Positions 16,766 through 24,198 of a stretch of DNA of 40,843 nt are shown here, one piece after another. This stretch comes from Elusimicrobiota bacterium (GTDB lineage: Bacteria > Elusimicrobiota > Endomicrobiia > Endomicrobiales > Endomicrobiaceae), in assembly GCA_031287735.1 (NCBI GenBank), contig JAITSO010000027.1, forward strand, positions 1-40,843, written 5' to 3'. The first letter of the stretch is position 1. Each line of letters opens with the position of its first letter. The position numbers and the translations under genes are program-made. The notes beneath the pieces were generated by a model, which was not told where the DNA came from, made no database searches, and worked only from the letters and a program-made list of their open reading frames with translations.

Positions 16766-19315
16766 TTAAAGTAGATCTAACAATATTTTCCAACCGAGCT
16801 TCCAATCTTTCAAATATCCATTTATGTCACTAACTCCAGTTTGGGAAAACAAAAATTTATTTAGTGCGGTAGTTCTAGAAACCCAGCTACTTTCAATGCT
16901 AGCAAGCAAATCAATTTCATTTTTCATTTTGTTTAAGATATCACCGGCGGCGTACCCCTTGTTTCCAGTGGAAGAGAGATTAAAACCCATATTGGCAGCG
17001 TTTGTATTGAGGTTATAAACTTCCATTGTCATTTTCCCTTCGATAGAATTTGTGACCACACCAGCTACCAACATATCTTCGCCTTTCCCAACTATATTTT
17101 TAAGTGCGTCAAACATTTCAGTGCCATCAACTTTTACAAAAATTTCTTCACCTTCTTTAGGGTCTAGCACGTCTTTAAAACCAGAACCGTCAAACATGTT
17201 TATAGATTTGGGTGACATTTTTATGTAAATTTCCTGTCCAGCAGCTATCATTTCTTGTGCTGTCGTAATATCGATTTCATTGCCTTGTGCATCGGTAAAA
17301 CACTGTGCTTGACCAATTACTGCAGGGTCAGTCCATAAATTGTATCTTTGCTCTTCTGTTTCTACTTTTGTTTTAGTAGGGATGTTGCCACTTTTTCCGT
17401 TCACTGTCATAGCTTGTCCACCGCTGTCATAGACAGTTGCTGAAAATGCATACGAAGTTACTTTTTTAGCATCATATAGTTCATAAATATGGTATCCCTG
17501 CAAACCAAGGTTGCTCTGATCAGTATACATTTTAGATTCGTCCATAAAAAATGGGTAAGTTTTTGCATCGGTTTCTATAAGTTCACCAGATTGGGTATAG
17601 ATATCCATACCTACTTCAAATTCTTTAAGTTCTGTTAGCACTTGCCCATCTTCTGACATTATAATATTGCCATTACCATCTTTCTTAGCGACGTAAATAT
17701 ACTTTTTGGCGTATGTTGTTGTTCCATTCTCAGTTGTTGTGTAAGGAACTAAGTTACCATCTTTGTCGTAAACAAGAATTCCATTTTCCACGTCTTGGCT
17801 TTTAGCCCTATTGCTGTTATTTATGGGTGTTTCGCCGTCTGATTCCATGGCTCCTTCGGTAATGGTTCTTTTAATTAGCGTTCTAGAAGTATTTTCGGTT
17901 AATTTGAGAGAAACCTCCATGACAGGATTACCGGCTCCCGCTCTTTCTTTAGCTATTCTTAAAGCTTCCATTATGTTCGCATCATTCTCATAGTTTTCTC
18001 CAAAAATAGTTTTAAGCAGAACATAATTATTTAAATCTGTGGAGTACAGTGTCAATGACGTTAAACCGTATCTAGTAATAATATCCAGAATTGCTTCTTC
18101 GCTAGTAGTTTTAGCCGGATTTCTAAGATCTTCAACAGCTTTTACAATGTCAGCGTAAGGAATACTAAAATCTGAAGTTGTTGCGACTACTTTCCCGTAT
18201 TGAAATATGCTCAAAGTGTTTTGAGCTCCGTTATTGTATCCGGATATGTATAAAAGCTGTCCATTTTCATCATATATGTAATATTCGGTTATATAACCAT
18301 CCTTATTAGTTTTGTAGTCCTGTTTACCGGCTTTAAAATAGGTAGTAGTTTCGTTACTCAAATCTTTCATCCATTGAACTTCCCCGCTAGGATGGTATGA
18401 ATATTGCATTATAATTTGAGCTTCCTGCTCTATGGTTTCTCCATTTTCATTTACAACTATTTGAGCTTGGGTTATATACGATACTCTTCCTCTCTCGTCC
18501 ATATGCGATATTTTTTTACTAGGAGTGAGCACTTCAACGCCAGCACCTTGTGATTTTGAAAGATTATTATCCAAAGTGTAAGTGTATTCTGTAGATTCTT
18601 TTAAGAAACCATTTTGATAAGAAAACATACCAATAGTTGTGCCATCATAAGCTATGGTTTCCTGTTTTTGTCCGTCGACTAAAGCGTTAAGCGAAGCACC
18701 ATAAGAAGCGGAAAAATCTATCATAAGGCTTCTGTGCATTCCTGGCGAATCTGTGATTACTGTTTCATCTTCTATTTTTTCACCATAAAGTAAAAAATCT
18801 TGTGCTGCGTCCAACCATGCAACATTTACAAGCTTGTTATGATCTACAATTTTATATCCGCTATCATCCAGGGTCGTGGAATAAGCTTGTAGTTGGTTTT
18901 CTTTTACTCCAACTGCGAGTAGAAAATTTTTAAGACCATTGTATTGTCTTATGGCTGCCACGTCTGTGCCATAAACATTAAAAGACGAAAAGCTCCAATC
19001 GCCACCATTATAGGCTATCTGAGCTCTTACTTTTCCATTATCGAATAAAGTTACATTTCTATCTTGATCTATCACAGAAACCATTCGACCGGCGCTATAA
19101 TTATACACAGAGGCAATTCGGCCGGTTAATTCTTTTAATGCCGCGTCTGTTTGGGCAGGTAAAATCGCTATATTTTGCATTTCATTACCTAAAAGAGATT
19201 TGTAAGATTCAACACCAGTTGGAGAAGTGGCTACATCCTGTGCTTCTGTTGCCGAAAATGCATTTTGCAAAAACATCAAACAAAACACTAATGCTAAACA
19301 TACAGATTTTTTCAT
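16766..19315 (-). CDS. Large secreted protein of unknown function
   Basis: This 849-residue protein has a classical signal peptide (residues 1-22, cleavage near AFSA) and no later membrane segment. The body is rich in Y, N, D, G and T and contains loose strand-turn-strand units such as YYIYDENGQLLYISGY, GILVYDKDGNLVPYTTTENG and FDNGKVRAQIAYNGGDWSF. These recall YD/RHS-type or other beta-sheet repeats but are not regular enough to assign. The last ~90 residues look helical (ILNKMKNEIDLLASIESSW). There is no C-terminal barrel, sorting signal or enzyme motif that I can recognise. A strong AAGGGGG ribosome-binding site suggests high expression. It may be a cell-surface or extracellular structural protein, but the function is unknown. 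Confidence 0.6.
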   Translation of the reverse strand: MKKSVCLALVFCLMFLQNAFSATEAQDVATSPTGVESYKSLLGNEMQNIAILPAQTDAALKELTGRIASVYNYSAGRMVSVIDQDRNVTLFDNGKVRAQIAYNGGDWSFSSFNVYGTDVAAIRQYNGLKNFLLAVGVKENQLQAYSTTLDDSGYKIVDHNKLVNVAWLDAAQDFLLYGEKIEDETVITDSPGMHRSLMIDFSASYGASLNALVDGQKQETIAYDGTTIGMFSYQNGFLKESTEYTYTLDNNLSKSQGAGVEVLTPSKKISHMDERGRVSYITQAQIVVNENGETIEQEAQIIMQYSYHPSGEVQWMKDLSNETTTYFKAGKQDYKTNKDGYITEYYIYDENGQLLYISGYNNGAQNTLSIFQYGKVVATTSDFSIPYADIVKAVEDLRNPAKTTSEEAILDIITRYGLTSLTLYSTDLNNYVLLKTIFGENYENDANIMEALRIAKERAGAGNPVMEVSLKLTENTSRTLIKRTITEGAMESDGETPINNSNRAKSQDVENGILVYDKDGNLVPYTTTENGTTTYAKKYIYVAKKDGNGNIIMSEDGQVLTELKEFEVGMDIYTQSGELIETDAKTYPFFMDESKMYTDQSNLGLQGYHIYELYDAKKVTSYAFSATVYDSGGQAMTVNGKSGNIPTKTKVETEEQRYNLWTDPAVIGQAQCFTDAQGNEIDITTAQEMIAAGQEIYIKMSPKSINMFDGSGFKDVLDPKEGEEIFVKVDGTEMFDALKNIVGKGEDMLVAGVVTNSIEGKMTMEVYNLNTNAANMGFNLSSTGNKGYAAGDILNKMKNEIDLLASIESSWVSRTTALNKFLFSQTGVSDINGYLKDWKLGWKILLDLL

Positions 19316-19564
19316 AAATTCCCCCTTAAAACTTTACTATTATCAAGTTATACATAATTGCTCTTTAAAATCGCAGCATGTCACACGATCATACAACAGC
19401 GTTGATTGTAGGTTACTTTTAATTTTTTTACAACTTTTGCAACGTCGCAACCACCGTATGCGAGGTGTACGAGAGATTGTGAAAATTACAGCATTGCAGA
19501 CACGGTTTGGATAACTTAAGAGCGGAAAGTCGTTTTGGAAAAACAAAAGCGAGTTTTTTGATAT
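19316..19564. other. Gap between divergent transcription units; nothing recognised
   Basis: Between the start of the large secreted protein (-) and the metal-resistance promoter (+) I see no convincing gene. Overlapping ORFs on both strands (19227-19514 plus, 19343-19612 minus) have no motif. The minus one runs through the palindromic operator. A near-palindrome TTGCAACGTCGCAA sits at 19437-19450. The promoter of the secreted protein should be here, but no clear pair of boxes was found. Confidence 0.4.
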
Positions 19565-19593
19565 TTGACATGTGGCGGCAATTTTTACATACT
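19565..19593 (+). promoter_or_regulatory. Promoter of the metal-resistance operon
   Basis: A perfect -35 box TTGACA (19565-19570) is followed after 17 bases by CATACT (19588-19593), a four-of-six match to the -10 consensus. The palindromic operator begins at the very next base, covering the start site, so a bound repressor would block polymerase. This matches how ArsR/SmtB-type operons are usually controlled. Confidence 0.5.
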
Positions 19594-19615
19594 CAATTGA
19601 ACAATTGTTCAATTG
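19594..19615. promoter_or_regulatory. 22-bp perfect palindrome, ArsR/SmtB-type operator
   Basis: The 22 bases form an uninterrupted perfect palindrome whose core is TTGAACAATTGTTCAA (19597-19612). TGAACA...TGTTCA half-sites are typical of zinc/cadmium-sensing SmtB/CzrA/CadC operators. It sits 36 bases before the ATG of the regulator gene and abuts the -10 box. The regulator encoded just downstream most likely binds it and releases it when metal is bound. Confidence 0.75.
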
Positions 19616-19651
19616 TTTGTAGAAAATATATTTTGAAAGGAGAAAAGTGTT

Positions 19652-19990
19652 ATGTGTGGTGGTGATGTCAGCAAATTCGAAGTGTCAGGAAGAATTAAGA
19701 AAATTATGCCGCAAGAGGAAAAATTGTATGATTTGGCGGAATTTTTTAAAATTTTTGGCGATAGTGCTAGAGTGAAAATTCTTTGGGCTTTAATGCAGTC
19801 TGAAATGTGTGTTTGCGACTTGGCTTGTCTTTTAAATGCCACAGAAAGTGCTGTTTCGCACCAATTGAGAATTTTAAAGCATGCAAAACTCGTCAAATAT
19901 AAAAAAATAGGGAAAAACGTTTTCTATTCGCCTTGTGATTTTCATATAAGGGAAATTTTTGAACAAGGGTTTGAACATATAAATGAATAA
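19652..19990 (+). CDS. ArsR/SmtB-family metal-sensing repressor
   Basis: This 112-residue winged-helix repressor carries both classical metal sites of the family. The alpha-3N site is EMCVCDL with C53 and C55 (matching the ELCVCDL signature of Cd/Pb/Zn sensors). The alpha-5 site reads D96-x-H98-x10-H109-x2-E112, the zinc site known from SmtB and CzrA. The DNA-recognition helix is in the segment ATESAVSHQLRILKHAKLV. C2 near the N-terminus could be an extra ligand, as in CadC. The ATG has a good GGAG ribosome-binding site. The ATPase gene starts 12 bases after it ends. It most likely represses both genes through the palindrome at 19594-19615 and responds to Zn, Cd or Pb. Confidence 0.93.
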   Translation: MCGGDVSKFEVSGRIKKIMPQEEKLYDLAEFFKIFGDSARVKILWALMQSEMCVCDLACLLNATESAVSHQLRILKHAKLVKYKKIGKNVFYSPCDFHIREIFEQGFEHINE

Positions 19991-20002
19991 AAGGAGCATA
20001 TT

Positions 20003-21889
20003 ATGACTAATTGCGTTGGAGTTTGCTGCTGCAAAAATAGCGAGGATAAAAAGAATAGCTTGCAAACTATTGCAGGGGTGGTTATATTTTTTACAGCTTT
20101 AATTTTTCTTAAAGTAAGTTTTTTTCAAACGTTTTTATTTTTAGTTTCTTATGTTTTGATTGGCTCAAAAATAATTTTTAGCTCTTTTAAAAATATCTCT
20201 AAAGGCGAAATTTTTGATGAGAACTTTTTAATGACTATCGCGACGCTAGGCGCCATAATTGTCGGTGCGTATTCGGAAGCTGTTGGGGTTATGATTTTTT
20301 ATCAAATTGGGATATTTTTTGAAGATAGAGCTGTTGACAAATCACGCAAATCTATAGCAACGCTTATGGACATAAAGCCTGATTTTGCCAATTTAATGAA
20401 AGATGGTGAACTCAAAAGAGTTGCTCCGCGGGATGTGAAAATCGGCGATATTATTGAAGTGCGGTCAGGCGAAAAAATTCCATTAGACGGTATTGTGATA
20501 TCAGGTTCTACCTCCGTTGATGTATCTGCACTTACAGGCGAAAGCGTTTTACGCGATGTTTATGAAAACAGCAATGTTTTGGCTGGGAGCATAAATAAAA
20601 CTGGATTAATTAAAATAAAAGTATCAAAGATTTTTTCTCAGTCAACAGTTGCTAAAATTTTAGAACTTGTAGAAAACGCAAGAGAAAAGAAATCAAAAGC
20701 TGAAAATTTCATAACAAAATTCGCGAAGGTATATACGCCTCTCATTATAAGTGCAGCTGCCATTTTGGGTTTTATTCAGCCCGTGATTTCAGATATTGAG
20801 CTTTCAGAAAGCATTTACCGTTCTCTTGTTTTTTTGGTGGTTTCATGTCCTTGTGCTTTAGTTATTTCTGTACCTTTGAGTTTTTTTGCAGGCATTGGTG
20901 CTGCTTCTAAAAAAGGAATTCTCATAAAGGGTAGTGCTTATCTAGAAGGCTTAAATTCTGCAAAAACATTCGTCTTCGATAAAACTGGAACTCTTACAAA
21001 AGGCATTTTTAAAGTTTCGAAAATTGTTTCAAAGAATGGTTTTTCAGAAGAAGAGGTTTTGGAAATTGCAGCTTTTGCTGAAAGTCGTTCAACGCATCCT
21101 GTTGCCAAATCAATAATGCGTCTTTTTAATAAAGAGCCGGATGGCAAAAGAATTGTAGACTATAAAGAATTCGCGGGGTATGGGATAAAAGCAAATGTGG
21201 ATGGTAAAACTATTTTAGCTGGAAATGCTAAATTTTTTGAAAAAGAAAACATTGACTTTGAAGAGCAAAGTGAAATAGGAACTATAGTATATGTTTCTAT
21301 AAATAGTGTTTTTGCCGGGTTCATTTGTGCACAAGATGCTTTAAAAAGCGATGCAAAAAAGACAATAGAGGATTTAAAAAAACTAGGCGTAAAAAGTACA
21401 ATGCTTTTAACTGGTGATAAAAAAGAAAATACGCAAAAAATAAGCCAAGAACTCAATATAGAAAAATTTTTTAGCGAACTGCTTCCAGACGAAAAGATAA
21501 ATAAAATTCAGGAAATAAAAGGTGATAGGGAAAACGGAAAAGTAGTTTTTATAGGTGATGGAATAAATGATGCCCCCGCTCTTGCGTCGGCAGATATCAG
21601 TTTTGCGATGGGAGCTGCTGGTAGTGATGCAGCTATAGAATCAGCCGATATTGTGTTAATGACAGATGAGCTTTCAAAAATAATAACAGCATTGAAAATT
21701 GCCAAAAGAACAAAATTTATCGTTTGGCAAAATATTATTTTTTCCTTAGTCGTAAAATTTTCTGTTTTAGTTTTAGGTGCTTTAGGCATTGCGAATATGT
21801 GGAGTGCTGTTTTTGCAGATGTTGGCGTAACATTCATTGCAATATTGAATTCAATAAGAGGTCTAAGAAGTTCAGATTTTAACGACTAA
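20003..21889 (+). CDS. Zn/Cd/Pb-exporting P1B-type ATPase (ZntA/CadA-like)
   Basis: This 628-residue integral-membrane pump uses ATP to expel divalent soft metals. Landmarks are the LTGES phosphatase motif, the metal-binding SCPCAL in the membrane (C282-P-C284), the phosphorylated aspartate in DKTGTLTKG (D326), the HPVAKS nucleotide-binding motif (the SEHPL-type histidine) and GDGINDAPALASAD. The usual ~70-residue N-terminal HMA domain with GxxCxxC is missing. Instead there is a short cysteine cluster (C4, then C8-C9-C10), probably a minimal metal-docking tail. CPC points to Zn/Cd/Pb or Cu, and the regulator's SmtB-type site favours Zn/Cd/Pb. It has an AAGGAG ribosome-binding site and forms an operon with the repressor. 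Confidence 0.95.
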   Translation: MTNCVGVCCCKNSEDKKNSLQTIAGVVIFFTALIFLKVSFFQTFLFLVSYVLIGSKIIFSSFKNISKGEIFDENFLMTIATLGAIIVGAYSEAVGVMIFYQIGIFFEDRAVDKSRKSIATLMDIKPDFANLMKDGELKRVAPRDVKIGDIIEVRSGEKIPLDGIVISGSTSVDVSALTGESVLRDVYENSNVLAGSINKTGLIKIKVSKIFSQSTVAKILELVENAREKKSKAENFITKFAKVYTPLIISAAAILGFIQPVISDIELSESIYRSLVFLVVSCPCALVISVPLSFFAGIGAASKKGILIKGSAYLEGLNSAKTFVFDKTGTLTKGIFKVSKIVSKNGFSEEEVLEIAAFAESRSTHPVAKSIMRLFNKEPDGKRIVDYKEFAGYGIKANVDGKTILAGNAKFFEKENIDFEEQSEIGTIVYVSINSVFAGFICAQDALKSDAKKTIEDLKKLGVKSTMLLTGDKKENTQKISQELNIEKFFSELLPDEKINKIQEIKGDRENGKVVFIGDGINDAPALASADISFAMGAAGSDAAIESADIVLMTDELSKIITALKIAKRTKFIVWQNIIFSLVVKFSVLVLGALGIANMWSAVFADVGVTFIAILNSIRGLRSSDFND

Positions 21890-21897
21890 TTCTGTGC

Positions 21898-21940
21898 AAG
21901 CTCAATTTAAAGTATGTTCTCAACTTTAGTGGCTTTTTTT
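21898..21940 (+). terminator. Possible intrinsic terminator after the metal ATPase
   Basis: Nine bases after the ATPase stop, AAGC (21898-21901) can pair with GCTT (21932-21935), enclosing an inner AAAGT/ACTTT stem. The right arm runs directly into a T tract (21934-21940). The stem is interrupted, so it is weaker than a textbook terminator, but its position between convergent genes supports the call. Confidence 0.4.
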
Positions 21941-21967
21941 GTGATCCAAAAGAGGTACAACAGCAGG

Positions 21968-23569
21968 TTACGAATATGCGATTTTTATGTTTTCTGTAGT
22001 GGAACTTGCAGGTATGCTTATTGATGGCTTGCCAAAATCATTATAAAAGCTTTTGTATAACGGGTTATTCGCATCAATTTTTAAAGCCTTATTTATGTAT
22101 TTTAAACTCAGTTGCTCATTACCTTTTATTTTGTATAAGTACGATAGTTGATAATAATGATAAGGCTTGTATTTATTTAAGAACAACGCCTCGTTTGCAG
22201 CTTCTATAGCTAAATCAAGATAATATTCGTTAGAATTAGCGATTGTTTGGTAGCGGATAAAGTAAATGTCTGATAATTTGCTCATATATTTAGGATTTAG
22301 GCAATCGCCTTTTAATGCTTTCAAAATTTCTTTTTCGGCGGATAAGTATTTTTGGGCATTAATAAATGTGATGGCTTTTTTATAGTTTTGTGAAGAATAA
22401 ACAGGATACGAGACAGCAAGTGAAAAAGGCAAAAAGATTGCTAAAATGCAATAAAAATTAACTTTGGTTTTACGTTTTTCGACGACGCAAACGTTTGTCG
22501 GATAAGAAAGCAAAAAGAATAGCAGTAGAAAATTGGTAGAAACAAAAGCCGATGAGTTAAAAAAATTGTAGACTAGAAAAGATAGTAGAGAAATCAAAAT
22601 ACAAAAATACACTTTTTTATTTTGTTCACATTCTAATTTCTTTAACACATTTGCAAGAAAAGCGATTATAACGAATATGAAAGCTGCGGTACCAAGAATT
22701 CCCGTTTCTATTAAAATTTTTAAAAACATGTTGCTTGTGTATTCAGCACCGCAGAAAAATGAGCTTGCTGAATTGCAATTTCCAAAGCCTACCCCAAAAA
22801 GTAAATTTTCTTTAGCTGCGGGTAGTAGTTTTAACCATGTGTTAAAAGTTAGTGAAAAGAAGCGGGATTTTATTAGAAAAATCGAGTTTGTTGCAAAAGA
22901 TAGACAAAAAGGACTCACGATTGTTGCAGGTTTGATTTTTAACTCATTTCTTACAGAAAACAAAAACATGCAAAATTGAGCACTTGCTATTGTTGTGGCT
23001 AAAATTGATTTTGTGAGCATAATAGCCAGAAATAATGCTATCGAAACATAAAAGTAAAGTTTGTTGCCAGGTTTCCAGAAAATGAATGAAAGTGGCAAAA
23101 CGCAAAGTAAAAAACAAATCATAGCATGCAGTTCTTTTGTCAAAAACACTTCGAATCTGTTAGTTAGAATAAAACTTAATGCTACGGCAGAAAATATATA
23201 GATAGAAAGCAAGATAGCGATAAAAACAAGCACAAATAAAATATTTTTTCTTTCATTGTCTTTTAATAAACTGTTAAGTAAGTACAAAATTGCCGATGAC
23301 AGCAAAATGTAAAGTTCATTGCGAACATTATATTTATAATCTGAGAAATGATAGATAACCAACGCTGCTAGGACAAACAGAATTACTGGTAAAAAAGAAT
23401 AGCTAAGTTTTAATCTAAATTGTGCAAAGAAAAAAACAAACACTGCACTTAGCATTACAAATAAAGCTATATAAATTTCTACTGTAGGCAAAAAACGTGC
23501 AAAGAGTGAAATTATAAAACTTGCTACAAAAATTAGGAATACAAAATTGTTTTCTGAAGCTTGCAACAT
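21968..23569 (-). CDS. O-antigen ligase/polymerase-like membrane protein with TPR tail
   Basis: This protein (533 residues from the ATG at 23569; a GTG at 23581 would add four) has about eleven membrane segments over residues 10-385, resembling the WaaL/Wzy_C family. The large outer loop includes LLFGVGFGNCNS and a later ETGILG, which match the G-x-G-x-G-N...E-x-G pattern of the family. Residues about 400-510 form about three tetratricopeptide-like repeats (for example the YYQLSYLYKIKGNEQ and KYINKALKIDANNP pair). Membrane polymerase/ligase plus TPR is a known combination in O-antigen ligases and in glycosylation enzymes of pili. The acceptor is unknown. No glycosyltransferase cluster is adjacent. 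Confidence 0.8.
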   Translation of the reverse strand: MLQASENNFVFLIFVASFIISLFARFLPTVEIYIALFVMLSAVFVFFFAQFRLKLSYSFLPVILFVLAALVIYHFSDYKYNVRNELYILLSSAILYLLNSLLKDNERKNILFVLVFIAILLSIYIFSAVALSFILTNRFEVFLTKELHAMICFLLCVLPLSFIFWKPGNKLYFYVSIALFLAIMLTKSILATTIASAQFCMFLFSVRNELKIKPATIVSPFCLSFATNSIFLIKSRFFSLTFNTWLKLLPAAKENLLFGVGFGNCNSASSFFCGAEYTSNMFLKILIETGILGTAAFIFVIIAFLANVLKKLECEQNKKVYFCILISLLSFLVYNFFNSSAFVSTNFLLLFFLLSYPTNVCVVEKRKTKVNFYCILAIFLPFSLAVSYPVYSSQNYKKAITFINAQKYLSAEKEILKALKGDCLNPKYMSKLSDIYFIRYQTIANSNEYYLDLAIEAANEALFLNKYKPYHYYQLSYLYKIKGNEQLSLKYINKALKIDANNPLYKSFYNDFGKPSISIPASSTTENIKIAYS

Positions 23570-23806
23570 GGGTTCTCGCACAACAAACTGTTATTTAACC
23601 GACCTTGACTGGCTTAAAGTGAGTGGTTTGGACAGCAAAGAAAGGACACAACAACAGACTTGGTCTTTCGCTCTGACTATCTCAAATGTCAAAAACCTGT
23701 CACATTGATAATTTTAAAAATACGAAAGCCGACTCATGAACTTGGTTGACTTGACTTTTATGAGTTAATTTTTTCAGTGATATTTTGCAACTCGTCAAAA
23801 TAAGAT

Positions 23807-23879
23807 AGCCGACGATAGGATTTGAACCTACGACCTACGGTTTACAAAACCGTTGCTCTACCAGCTGAGCTACATCGGC
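23807..23879 (-). tRNA. tRNA-Thr (anticodon TGT)
   Basis: Read on the minus strand, the 73-nt element has acceptor arms GCCGATG and CGTCGGC, with one T-G wobble. The D arm is GCTC-AGCTGGTAGA-GC, the anticodon arm is ACGGT-TTTGTAA-ACCGT (anticodon TGT) and the T arm is GTAGG-TTCAAAT-CCTAT with one G-T pair. The discriminator is T, and CCA is not encoded. It stands alone, with its own candidate promoter upstream. Confidence 0.97.
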
Positions 23880-23920
23880 ATGGGTAGATTTAAAATGAAA
23901 CCCAGGTAAATTGCTTCATA

Positions 23921-23949
23921 ATGTTATCAAAGCAAAGTATGGCTGTCAA
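23921..23949 (-). promoter_or_regulatory. Promoter for tRNA-Thr
   Basis: On the minus strand TTGACA (perfect -35, 23949-23944) and TAACAT (four-of-six -10, 23926-23921) are 17 bases apart. Transcription would begin about 35 bases before the mature tRNA 5' end, a normal leader for processing by RNase P. Confidence 0.5.
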
Positions 23950-24112
23950 ATTGTGATTTTTGCTTTTTCTGGCCTACGGAACCGTGTAAAATTTAAAAAG
24001 TGGCTTTAGAATCAGAAAATGAAATTTAAATAGAGCATAAAATTAGTGTTTTAAAAACAGTGCTATTTTTGTCTTTGTAAGTTATATGTTTGCTCTGTGT
24101 GCTACAAAAATA
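23950..24112. other. Gap before the autotransporter gene, with a weak terminator-like hairpin
   Basis: The space between the tRNA-Thr promoter and the autotransporter promoter has no ORF of note. AGCAT (24034-24038) can pair with GTGCT (24060-24064), with an inner GTT/AAC pairing and a following ATTTTTG, on the plus strand. It resembles a weak intrinsic terminator, but no plus-strand transcript is known to enter it. Confidence 0.3.
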
Positions 24113-24121
24113 TGATATAAT
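24113..24121 (+). promoter_or_regulatory. Extended -10 promoter of the autotransporter gene
   Basis: TGATATAAT combines a perfect -10 box (TATAAT, 24116-24121) with the TGn extension, which can compensate for the absence of a clear -35 box. The start site would be near 24128, leaving a leader of about 70 bases before the ATG at 24199. Confidence 0.5.
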
Positions 24122-24198
24122 ACAAGGAGTTGGTAGCAGTTTTATACATGCAATAATTATGCGGTGGTCAATTTTTAAGAAGCATCAACCGGAGTTTT

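Noticed and set aside
19343-19612. 89-codon minus-strand ORF upstream of the metal operon
   Set aside because: It covers the operator palindrome and promoter of the divergent operon and shows no domain; more likely non-coding.
23732-23770. ACTCAT/ATGAGT hairpin followed by TAATTTTTT on the plus strand
   Set aside because: It resembles a terminator, but no plus-strand transcript leads into it and the loop is 22 bases; left uncalled.
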